The notes beneath the pieces were generated by a model. That model saw only the letters and a program-made list of their open reading frames with translations. It was not told the DNA's origin and did no database searches. The translations under genes and the position numbers were made by a program. A stretch of 64,000 nucleotides of DNA from Nautilus pompilius (Eukaryota; Mollusca; Cephalopoda; Nautilida; Nautilidae), in NCBI GenBank assembly GCA_018389105.1, contig JACATO010001130.1, positions 59,310 through 123,309 of the forward strand. The letters run 5' to 3'. Below are positions 1 through 9,690 of this stretch, in pieces (the stretch's first letter is position 1; the number at the start of each line of letters is the position of its first letter).

Positions 1-116
1 GAAAATTAACGGTCTGGTTTTACTGCCGCTTAAAGGACTTCAAAGTTGTAAATTCTCTCCCCCGCCCACTTTACGGCCGCACTCGCGGACCCGGAACCTG
101 ACCGGAGGCGGCGAAC

Positions 117-128
117 TGCGCACGCGCT
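117..128 (+). promoter_or_regulatory. NRF1-like site
   Basis: TGCGCACGCGCT matches the palindromic NRF1 consensus YGCGCAYGCGCR at 11 of 12 positions and lies inside the CpG-rich block. NRF1 sites typically sit in TATA-less promoters. Motif match only. Confidence 0.35.
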
Positions 129-368
129 CCGCTCTTCCTTCTGAAGTCCGAAAAGCGACTGTTTTGTTTATGGCTGGAGTCATAGTATTCCCGCCCGGCT
201 ACTGAGGCGGGCATAGAAGTATCGTCAGCTGAGCGTGTGCCGGTCGGGATTATCTCGGCGACAATAAGGCGAGGCTCGAAGAGGGCGACATAAATCTCGA
301 TACCTGACGACGCCTTTTCCTAAGCGGATGACATCGGACGGTCGGCGGCAGCTTCTCTTCGTCGTCGC

Positions 369-382
369 CCGCCCCCTGGCGG
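369..382 (-). promoter_or_regulatory. CTCF-like site
   Basis: On the minus strand CCGCCAGGGGGCGG fits the CTCF core CCASYAGRKGGCRS at 13 of 14 positions. It sits in the CpG-rich block, where C+G-rich chance matches are more likely. Confidence 0.3.
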
Positions 383-480
383 CGGCGAATTTAATTAATC
401 GCCGATGTTGCTGCTCCGGCGACGTTCTCGCACCCCGCCCCCCCCATTCCTAACCCTCCTGCGACTGTATCTTCGCGATG

Positions 481-885
481 ACAGTTCCCACGCTTCAGTC
501 AGTTTTTCGAGACATCGATCTCAGTTACCATTCGAATGACGTGGAGAGAGGGCTAAGAGTCAACTTCTGAAATGTTCCTGGTTTTATTCTTCTCCTTCTG
601 GAGGTTTGCGTGGTTCGCCCGCGTGTGCTGGCCGATATCTTCGTCTGACTCTCGGCGCGTCCATCAGAACGAACATCGAGGCGAGTTTTCTCTTTTAAAG
701 CGACTTTATAATCTCTTTAGAAAGCCATTAATGCTCGAGAGACGGAAGCTCTCTTTTCCGACGTAAACCCTTAGCGGCTGTTCATATCCCGGCCAAAGCT
801 GCCTCTGGAAGATTCCGGAAGGAAAACTCTTATCTTCAGCCGTGACCAGAAGAGCAGACATTCCAGTGACAACAGAACCGCTTCG
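481..885. other. Unannotated stretch
   Basis: No domain, RNA gene or repeat is recognised. A 64-codon open frame at 572-766 is within chance expectation. Confidence 0.5.
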
Positions 886-977
886 ATCTCTCTCTCTCCT
901 CTCTCTCTCTCTGTCTGTCTGTACTGACGTCGTCATCTCTCTCTCTCTCTCTGTCTGTCTGTACTTGACGTCGTTCA

Positions 978-1017
<40 letters not shown>

Positions 1018-1762
1018 CTCTGTCTGTCTGTACTGACGTCGTCATCTCTCTCTCTTGTCTGTCTGTCTGTACTGACGTCGTCATCTCTCTCTCTCTCTCT
1101 CTCTGTCTGTCTGTACTGACGTCGTCATCTCTCTCTCTCCCGTCTGCTCTGTCTGTACTGACGTCGTCATCTCTCTCTCTCTCTCCTCGTCTCTCTCCTG
1201 TCTGTCTGTACTACGTCGTCATCTCTCTCCTCTCTCTCTCTCTCTCTTCTGTCTGTAGCACTGACGTCGTCATCTCTCTTCTCTCGCTCTCGCTGTCTGT
1301 CGGTAACGGACGTCGTCATTCTCTCTCTCTCTCCGCTCTCCTCTCTGTCTGTCTGTCTGGACGACGTCGTCATCTCTCTCTCCTCGCTCTCTCTCGCTGT
1401 CGTCTGTCTGTCTGTCATCTCTTCTCTGCTCTCTCTCTCTCTGTCTGTCTGTACTGACGTCCGTCATCTCTCTCTCTCTCTCTCTCTCTCGCTCTGTCTG
1501 TCTGTACTGACGTCGTCATCCTCTCGCTCTCGCTCTCTCTCTCTCTGTCTGTCTTCTCTCTCTCTGTCTGTACTGACGTCGTCATCTCTCTCTCTAGCTC
1601 TCTCTCTCTCTCTGTCTGTCTGTACTGACGTCGTCATCTCTCTCTCTCTCTCGCTCTCTCTGTCTGTCTGTACTGACGTCGTCATCTCTCTCTCTCTCTC
1701 TCTCTCTCCTCGTCTGTCTGTCTGTACTGACGTCGTCATCTCTCTCTCTCTCTCTCTCTGTC
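886..1762. repeat. CT-rich satellite array 1, GACGTCGTCATC core
   Basis: About 16 irregular units of roughly 38-68 bp, each made of (CT)n, then GTCTGTCTGTACT, then GACGTCGTCATC, then more (CT)n. The spacer length varies while the GTACTGACGTCGTCATC core is nearly invariant. Single-base slips such as GACGTCCGTCAT near 1457 and TACGTCGTCAT near 1209 mark decay. Arg/Glu-repeat reading frames on the minus strand are artefacts of (GA)n. The core is the GTC-expanded version of the TGACGTCATC core in the arrays at 12212, 13539 and 50762. Confidence 0.95.
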
Positions 1763-1870
1763 AATTTTAGGAAAACGTTTAGGAAAAAAAAAACTTTCGT
1801 GGTAACTTTCTCCGCTTCTGTGATATTCAATCTCTGGTGATGAGTAGGTAATTATATATATATATATACG

Positions 1871-1925
1871 AAAACACGTGACGTCACACGAAGATGTGTG
1901 ACGACACAGAACAGCTGATTGGTGT
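1871..1925. promoter_or_regulatory. E-box / CRE / CCAAT cluster
   Basis: CACGTG (1875-1880) overlaps a full CRE palindrome TGACGTCA (1879-1886). A GTGTGACG half-site follows, then CAGCTG and an inverted CCAAT box GATTGG (1917-1922). An (AT)n tract lies just upstream. The grouping is typical of a CREB/USF/NF-Y promoter. It lies ~115 bp from the end of the CRE-cored array 1. No gene is assigned. Confidence 0.4.
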
Positions 1926-3560
1926 CGCGACATTTAAATGCGATGGCGTGGCTTCGAGGACAGGCGGCGAAACTCGGTGGGAATAGCGCCAACGTGCACC
2001 ATCGTAAACCGACAGAGCCCGGTGAAGTTTCTCCGCTGTCCGAAAATTTCCGACGAACGCCTGCGCGGTATGACATCAACTTCCTGCCATTAAAAAGAAA
2101 AAAGGTGTACTTGTGGTGCGAAAGATTCAGGTGCAAATCCTTCGGTGTCGTGTCTCCGACGACCGGGCGCCCGCTATAGGACACAATTCTGCGAGACCAA
2201 TGAGCGGTTTTGGATAAGCCTGAGTTCGGTTTGAAGTCACACCGCCGCCCACTCAGTGGTTCATAAAATGCGCCGGGCACATAACGGCTAGACACAAAGC
2301 TCAGGCGATTTCCTGGTTCGCCACTTTATACCAGAAAGCAACACATATACGAAGGCGCTCCATCGTTGCCTCCGATACAGCGATCGTCGCTGCGCAACCA
2401 GTGGTAGAAAAATCGGTTACGCCATTAGCTAAAACAGCTTTCCTTTTGACGGGATTCGCCCCTGCGTTAGGTAAACCTTCGTGTGCACCGCTGAGTTCCT
2501 AGGTTACGCCGTCGTTGATTGCTGCTTATACGGGCAGTGTCCGTGGCCAAGGTGAGCGCTCCATTTACTGGAACCTGCGTGAGTAAACGGATCTAAGATA
2601 TTACTAGACCGATGTATTGGAGTTCGTTCAGTCCACGTCAGCATCTTCCTTTATATATATATTTATATATTTTTTCCTAAGTGGATGGTTTCCGTTTGGT
2701 CTTAATGTTACTCGGTAAATTAAAGCTGTGGCCTGAAATGGAGCCATAAGGTCGGACTAGAACCCGACGTCGCACCGCGTGATGTGTATAATGCGCTGGC
2801 GACAATGGCCGCTGCGAGAGAGCGGGGGTGGTTCTATTGAAAACCTCAGGTAAGTTAATGGGAAGCGACGACTCCTCCTCCACGTGGCTGGCGCGAGAGA
2901 CCAAAAGACCGCCTTTACGAGGTTAGATCTTACCGTTCTCTCAGAATAATTAACATCAGGTATCGCCCAAACCACTCCGATCTTTGGTCGCCCGGGGGGG
3001 GGGTGGTGGGTGGGATTCTCCAGCAGAGATCTTCGCGGATTCGACGTCGGTGCGAAGAACAACAAATTTTCAAAATCGAATCTGTCCCCCCCCCCACCCA
3101 ATTTGGTTTCACCCGCACAGCGTAGATGAGTTATGCGGCACTGTTGCCGTGAAAACCCCGTGTGATGAGAGAGAGAGGTAAGAAGGGAAGAAAAAAAGAA
3201 GAAACCAGACAAACAAAGAAACAAAAGACGCTGGTTTTCGTAACAATCAGTTTCTTTTCTCTTCTAGAATGCGTCTCCCACAGCTGTAACTCTCGGCCAA
3301 TCCACACAAATCCCCCTGACTCAGCCAGCTCGCAGGTAGATTAACGCTGGAGATGCCAGTAAAGTTTTAAAAGAGAAAAAAACGGATATTAATCAACTTG
3401 CCAGCTAAGTGCTTAGACCTCTATGGCGGAGGATGGGAAAGGGCTATAATCCTAAGAGAGTTTTTGCGGCGGTGCTATCCATCATCCGAAAAGAAGTGGA
3501 GTGATTAGTTTACGCGCTTCTCGTTTACCTCGTGGGATTAGTTACAGCGGTTCTAAACCA
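1926..3560. other. Unannotated stretch with open frames on both strands
   Basis: 1926-2300 is CpG-rich and open on both strands (147 codons minus, 86 plus), but neither product resembles a known domain. An AT-rich tract lies near 2650-2672. The rest shows nothing recognisable apart from the G-run listed separately. Confidence 0.4.
2991..3016 (+). other. G-quadruplex-capable G run
   Basis: A run of ten G followed by TGG, TGGG and TGGG satisfies the four-run G-quadruplex pattern with short loops. A C-run at 3086-3096 on the same strand could form a second, opposite-strand quadruplex 70 bp away. Confidence 0.5.
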
Positions 3561-3585
3561 CGGTGGTCCGTAACTGTAGAGCCTG

Positions 3586-3610
3586 TTACGTCACCGAGTC
3601 GCTAGGCAAC
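3586..3610 (-). promoter_or_regulatory. Composite RFX X-box plus CRE
   Basis: TTACGTCA (3586-3593) is followed after 4 bp by GTCGCTAGGCAAC (3598-3610), one base from the palindromic RFX X-box GTTGCTAGGCAAC. Read on the minus strand the order is X-box then CRE-like, the X1-X2 order of RFX/CREB composite promoters. A CTGCGCAG motif lies ~25 bp further along. No attached gene is recognised. Confidence 0.4.
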
Positions 3611-3613
3611 GCA

Positions 3614-6570
3614 AGATTTATCTGCCCCTGCTGTCCTGCGCAGTGAGTGCACAAATAGGTGTAGTTCCACGAATATTACAGGAAACATGAATTAAAACAG
3701 TGTACATACTGGCTACGGGGCGCCTCCATTTTACGACTAAGGGTTGAATAAGTCGCACCCTTTAACCACATTATTATATCTATCGTCATTGTTTTTAACT
3801 GCCTTCATCGCTGCTTTATCTATTTCGAATGTCCAACGCATACGCTGCATCCGGTGAAGTTTCTCCCCGCTGCTGGTAATGGAGGAAGATTTTTTTTTCC
3901 CATAATGCAATGCTACGAAAACTGCCTCGTTTCCGGATTGAACAAGAGCACAGACGTCGTCTTAATCCCACAGCTGTTTTTTTTTTTTTTTTTTTTTTTT
4001 TTTCCTTGCGGTTGGTGGCTTCTAGATTCTGTAATCGACTTTCGGCCGAGTTCTGGAGCTGAGCGGTTCTCGGAGACGGTAATGTATTCCGCGAAAGTCC
4101 CGCTTTAAGTCTAGATTTGTCCGGACACCGCGCGTAGGGGGTTTTCAAAGACTCGTCGTTTGGCTTTTGACTGTTCACTGTCCTGAGAGCCGAACGGCCA
4201 TCGTCTTCGCGTGCAGGAGGCGTTCGCCTTTCGCGCCATCTATTAAAGGCGAATCAAAGAACGGCTTTTCATCGAGTCTGAATGTGTCTCTGATTTTGCA
4301 ATATTATTCTTCTCAAACTGTTTATCTCTCTCTCTGTGTGTGTGTGTTTTTTTTTTTGTTTGCGCAGAATTGACGAGACGAGATAAATTGCTTTAGGAAC
4401 ATTTGCATTTAGTAGCACCCAGTCGTTTAATGATTTAACATGGTTCACAGCGGCTTACTGCTCCAACAGGTCTTCTTCGTCTCTCGTAAATCTAATTTTC
4501 TCGGGGAATACCCCGTACAATAATAACACGGCGATCTCCCTCCCCTAACATGTCGACACATACGATGTCACTTCGATCTTGCATTTTTTATTTTTTTTTT
4601 TAGAAAATGAAAAACAGCAGATTTTCGGAAGAATGGCTTCAAACTGCCAGAAATAACACTAGTTGACAAAAATACAATAAAGAGGCGGATTTAACAGTGG
4701 TTAGCGGGGCTCAACATTTTACTAACTATTTATACCTCCTGAGCAGATGAGATATCACCACTGAAAGAATCTAAAGAAAGAATTTGGTTCATTTCGGAAA
4801 AGGAAAATGAACCATACAAAACTCGATTCTTTTGGTGCATTTATAATAATAAAGTGCATGTAAGTAGTTTAGGCGTAAGGTGCGCGTTACAAAAATATCT
4901 ATTGTAAAGAACAAGTTTAAGATCGGTGGCGGAACAAACATAAATTGACACGTAAAATATGTAAAAGTAAATATTCCAACCCGTACATTGCAATGGAAGG
5001 AAGGTGACTTCTCATTCTTCCGAATGACGTACCCATCAGCATGATCTGTAGTAAATATTTTGCATGTCTGCCAATGTATACGCATTCAGGGAAAAAAAAG
5101 TAGTTTTAGTGAAACATTAAGAAATTATATTTTAAATCCATGGTGGTTTTAGAAATTCTCGTAAGTGTAAGATGACCCCAAAAATTTAGCCAATACGATC
5201 AGAATTATAGAGAAGCCTTGGCTCCAAAAAGCTTCTGTATAAACGTTAGATGAAAATCTGGCTTTAAGACCAGGATTAATTCAAAAAAGAAAAAAAAAAA
5301 AAAAAATGTGAACATTGGAAGAAGGTTTATGGAAAGATGGAGAAGTAGGCAAAACAGAAATATTGCAAAAGTATAAACAGAGACCTGAACACCGAATGTC
5401 GGGCGTTAGAGTGGATGGTTTTCCAAAGGCATAAACTTCCTGGCCGCATCCTTAAACGAGCTTCGAGAGAGAACTTTATTCCCCCCACGCTGCATCATCT
5501 TCCATATGTTTTTCTTCCTGGGAAAAGGTGAATAATGTCGTCAAAGTTTACTTCTCGGCGCTGGATAATGTTGGGAAGGGCGCGGGTATGGCGAGGAGAC
5601 TTGTCAGGGAATTTGCAAACTGATAAACGGTTCTGCTGATGGGTTACTTGTATGTAATTAGGTTTTCTTCTTGGGTATCTTCGACATTTTCAAGAGTGTA
5701 GATCAATGTACGTGCGAAATATCGGTGAGGGGCCATTATATATTTAAAAGGCACGAACATATGGCGCTCTGATGTTTTAAATGATCATAATCGTTTAGAC
5801 GCCAAACTAGTATTGATTATACAGTTGATCCATTTTCATGGTTAATAAAAGTTTAATCTCCAGAAGAAAACTTCACGCACCGGTCATGTTTTTACAGCTG
5901 TTTATCGTTTTTCTTTGATCCATTTTATATGCGTCCATCTTGAATCAACGACAATGCATTGTCAAGAATATCTCTGGGGTTTAATACAAAAGTGGCTTAG
6001 AACAACAAAATATTAATTAATCAATGATGCAGAGGAGAAAAAAGAGACGGCAGTTTCTGAAGACTTTTGGATTTTGTGGTGCTTAGAGAACATTTTATTA
6101 GATTTTTGTCTTGACTTCAGATACTCAAAGGATGAGTCGCTTGACGTGATGCGGACTGTGCAAAACAAAATGCGTCTTCGTGTTTTGTTCTTTGATTTCC
6201 GCAAAATCTAAATTTAAATACTTTACAATCAAATAAGTAACAGTAGTAATACATTTTTGGCAATTGCTAATCCTCTGGTACCCGCGAAAAGGTTGAAATG
6301 TAACCAAAAACAGAGGGAGAGAGTCTGTTTATACCGATGATTCACCGAGGAAGATTCTAGACGCGTATTCTGATAACATTGAAGAATTTGACAGCTATGA
6401 AAAACTCTTGAACTTAAATTTTAGGTAAAAATCAAATTCCTTTTCTAGCCTCAAGAAAAGGAAAACACAAAAAACTATCAATCTCTTGGGACCTATCTGT
6501 TACACAGCAATCGACGCTGTCTCAAGAGTGGGGAGTGGTACTGCTGCCAAATGTTAGAAACCAACCCTTA
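3614..6570. other. AT-rich non-coding stretch
   Basis: Contains a T-run at about 3976-4003, short CT/GT microsatellites near 4326-4358 and an A-run near 5287-5306. Open frames here (up to 120 codons minus at 3816-4178, which includes a poly-Lys stretch from the T-run) show no recognisable domain. Nothing else seen. Confidence 0.5.
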
Positions 6571-6573
6571 GTG

Positions 6574-6581
6574 TATATAAG
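6574..6581 (+). promoter_or_regulatory. TATA-box candidate
   Basis: TATATAAG is a full consensus TATA box, with more G+C-rich sequence starting ~10 bp downstream. No CCAAT or GC box is visible nearby, so this is weak. Confidence 0.2.
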
Positions 6582-7090
6582 GAAGCTGAAGTGATCGCGA
6601 GGCTATTGTTAGCATCCACGCGCTGTCTGGAACTGGAAGTGGTATAACAAGATTACGCTCCGAGCTTCCTACTTTTTAAACCAAATTTATGAGGCCAGGT
6701 GATGGAAAAACGCTCTTACGTCACGCTCATATGCCTTCTTTTCCCTAAAATTTCTGAGTTTTAAAATAAGGTTTTTTTGGGGAGGTTTATGTTCCTGTTC
6801 TCCGAGTTCCCAAAAAAAGAGAAAAAAAAAAACAGCCGTAACACTTCTGTGATAAATTAGGCAATAATAATGATAATAATCACTTTTCCGCTACAATTGT
6901 TCTTAATTCTTTTTTGAAAATCAGTTAAACTAAGTTAATGTTAATTAAATAATTAAATTTGCAATCTTAAAGGTGTAATGGCTCTCGATTAGCCCGGAAG
7001 AGGGAGCTTGAAGAACAGCGGACGGGGACCTGAGCGGCAGTTTTCGTGGATCTGTGCGGCCCACGCGTCGCTCAGTCGAGGTCGTAAATC

Positions 7091-7294
7091 ATGGCCGGCG
7101 AAGCCAATAGATACAGCACTGTTCTAAAATATCGATCAGTGGGAAACGGGGGGGGCTTTCGTATTTACGGTGTTTACTCGCATTTGCACTCGATGGAATC
7201 GCACTCTCTCTCTCTCTCTCTCTCCAAAATCCGAGTTTCACGTGAAAATTTCAACATCAATGGCCAAAATCTCGGAAGCTGCTCGTCTTGGTAG
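7091..7294 (+). CDS. Possible first exon / short ORF, unknown product
   Basis: A 67-codon frame starts at ATG 7091 in good Kozak context (A at -3, G at +4) and follows a CpG-rich block at 6990-7090, as a first coding exon might. The protein begins MAGEANRYSTVLKYRSV. Its middle is encoded by a (CT)n microsatellite giving Ser-Leu repeats, which argues against coding function. No convincing splice donor is visible inside the frame. It may be a real 5' exon ending before the microsatellite, or chance. Confidence 0.15.
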   Translation: MAGEANRYSTVLKYRSVGNGGGFRIYGVYSHLHSMESHSLSLSLSKIRVSRENFNINGQNLGSCSSW

Positions 7295-9388
7295 GGTTGG
7301 AATCGTTTATCATTAGGGCTTCGTAGCTTTTATTTAGATTTTTATTTGAAAAATAATAAAAAATCAGTTACACCGGAAATGTCCCCGTCCTGGTCACCGG
7401 TCAGACGCTTTGCGTCCATTGGCCGACCTGACGAACCAAGAACGCCACCTCTGTACGGTATTTACTGGGTTTCGTGTTTAATGCCACACAGGTAGAACGT
7501 ACAGATGGCGATTCGGTTCTCTAGTATTTTGATTATTTCATAATTAATTAATTGCGCTTGATTTAAGACAAAACTACCGGTCTTAAACTTAACAGTCGAT
7601 TTAGCTCTCAGAACACCGGGACACGATAACGAGGGCGAGCGGAGCGATCAGTAAACAGGGGCCTCGTTTTCGATTCTCCAATCCACGCCGGAGAACCCCG
7701 CGACGTCACGTGACTTTAGTACCGAATATGGCCGTCTAAGACTTGCGCTACTGCAGTGAACCTGTGTCTCGTATTTTTTCCCAACTGTCCAGCAGCATCC
7801 ACTGCTATCCGACTGCATCATTCTGTCATGGCTCGACCTAAACCCTGAATGGTCCTACAGCACACGATCTTTTTCCAGTGCGTCTACTCTGCTTGTTCCA
7901 GACACGTTGATTTAAGGGGTTTAGTTAGGGGAAGCAATCATGCTATGAAAGACGTTGGATATTTTTCTCTTGAGTGAATTACAACTATTCTTGCATGACG
8001 AGTTTTTTGCAATAACGCCCTTAACGATAAATTGATTACCGTCATGTTGTACAAACGTTATAATATGTCTATGATCTTATCGTGGTAGTGCACCCGTTAC
8101 AAAGCGAATCAGTTCACTTTTGTGGTCATGTGGCACAAATCTCAGATTAGAACAGCAGCACGGATGAATTTATTTCCATCACAGAAGAGAACCTGACTTG
8201 TCCAGCGTAAATGAGCTCTTTCCTCCTCTCTAATTTCGTTCTACAGTGTGCTAATGTCAGATATGTGTGAAATATTGGACGTGTAGCGTGTGGACTAGTC
8301 AATATCTTTAAGTCTGGTCAAAGATTTGGTTACACAAATCTGCTGCAATTCGTTCTGGATGAAGCGTACCGAGATAGTGCGGGTGATGTAGCGGTTATCG
8401 TGACGGTTAGTATTGTTTTTGCTGCTGTCTTCCAGGTCTCTCTGTACCTCTGCCAGGCTGATAACTTTCGTTACATCAAAACCAGCGCTCAGATCTGCCC
8501 GTCGAGACACCGTACTCTCAGAGTTTGGTAAGTTTATCACGCGAATATTTGTGACGGGTGTACCCGATTTTATCATCATTATTCAAATTTAAAGTCACCC
8601 GACAGTGATGTAGCTTTCGAGGATACGTCCTACTCAAAGACCGGAAAGCCACACGAAGCGATAGACCAAACTCAAGGCTGACAAAGAGTTGAAGATCACA
8701 CGACCCAAATGATAACCCAGGGTTAACTGTTCAGTGGGCCTGTTGAGGTGGTTCGTATACGAAATGTTCTACTTTATTAACTCGGCCACCTTCGTAAATA
8801 ATCCATCTGACCGAATCGCACATGCTTCTGTTGTGGTAAACCACCTGTCGGAACCATACCCTGTCTCCAAGACGAAGAGGGCATATCCCAGAATAGTTTT
8901 CCGTTTAACCACGACCCTGTTACAGGACCATTCAGGAAGCGGAACAAAGGGGAGATCAGAAGAAAAGACGTCTCGTCTGTCGGGCCGGCGAGATCTCGAC
9001 TGTCAGTGGCGCGGAGTCAGGGCTCCGGCGGTTTGGAGGAAGCCCGGCTAGCACCTCCAGCCCACGGTCTTGTGTGGAGACGGGCACTGTCGGGGTGTGG
9101 ACTGCGATCTGGCCTAGCGGAGAGACGGGGCGAGTGTTTGTCGTGGGGAGGAACCCGCATCACCCCAGCCCCCCCCACGTGTTTTGCAGCGTCACGAATG
9201 GTCGGCTAAACATAGACCGATCAGGGACGAAAACTCCGTGTGTCGGAAAGAGAGGTTTTTATATTTACTTCGGATTAGAATATAACCTTTCATAATTTGT
9301 TGGTTTTTTTTCTTATATTGTGTCTATTCTCTTTACTCCAAAATATTTTTAAAATTAAAAACGCATAATTTTTCATTTTATAATAAAT
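7295..9388. other. Unannotated stretch
   Basis: Apart from the CLEAR-type E-box, nothing is identified. 8930-9200 is more G+C-rich, with overlapping plus-strand frames of 105, 67 and 73 codons that match nothing I recognise. The minus frame at 8295-8579 (94 codons) is likewise unknown. Confidence 0.4.
7703..7714. promoter_or_regulatory. CLEAR-type E-box overlapping a CRE half-site
   Basis: GTCACGTGAC (7705-7714) is the exact 10-bp palindrome bound by USF and by MITF/TFEB-type bHLH-Zip factors. It overlaps GACGTCA (7703-7708 plus flank). An ATATGGCCG YY1-like motif follows at ~7726. Together these resemble a TSS-proximal region, but no gene is recognised. Confidence 0.35.
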
Positions 9389-9690
9389 TTGGGCAACGCG
9401 GTGGTCCAGTGGTTAGTCTACTGGAATGCTAAGGTTGGGGGCTACGTGTTCGATTTGTTGGTTCGGTTTCTATACCCCCCAAACCGGAACTGTTTGTTCG
9501 GGCTCTTTGTCACCAGATGGCGGCCGAATGGGTTTTCCCTCGCAGGTTCGCTGTTCCTGGTAGCAGAAAATTAAGGTACTCGCCTGCTGAGTTTCCATTT
9601 CTCCCAAGTTTGTCTCGGACCACGAATGCGCTCCAGAACTGTAGACTGTAGCTCCGAGATGGCGCTTGATGAATAGAACAAATCAAGTTG
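9389..9690 (+). mobile_element. tRNA-derived SINE-like element
   Basis: The head carries RNA polymerase III promoter boxes. The A box TGGTCCAGTGGT (from 9402) matches the tRNA A-box consensus at 11 of 12 positions. A degenerate B box TGTTCGATTTG (from 9447) lies 45 bp downstream, the usual tRNA spacing. The GTGGTCCAGTGGTTAG string resembles the 5' half of a tRNA. A tRNA-unrelated body follows with a CTCF-like site at 9510-9523. The element ends in an ACAAATCAAG segment and a T-rich tail (~9685-9720). The end positions are approximate because no target-site duplication could be fixed. Another genomic copy would confirm it. Confidence 0.55.
9510..9523 (+). promoter_or_regulatory. CTCF-like site inside the SINE body
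   Basis: TCACCAGATGGCGG fits the CTCF core CCASYAGRKGGCRS at 13 of 14 positions. Its location within a mobile element means copies could have been dispersed with it. Confidence 0.35.

Larger units (their letters stand above)
1..480. promoter_or_regulatory. CpG-rich promoter-like region
   Basis: The first ~480 bases are much richer in G+C and CpG than the flanking DNA. They contain GC boxes (CCCCCGCCC near 58-67 and GGCGGG near 205), an NRF1-like site at 117-128 and a CTCF-like site at 369-382. This is the composition of a CpG-island promoter or first exon of a housekeeping-type gene. No start codon or splice structure can be tied to it, and the gene may lie outside the window. The call is inference from composition and motifs. 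Confidence 0.4.

Noticed and set aside
706..1933. Several Arg/Glu/Asp-rich minus-strand frames (60-147 codons) across array 1
   Set aside because: They are translations of (GA)n plus GATGACGACGTC and change frame with repeat indels; not proteins.
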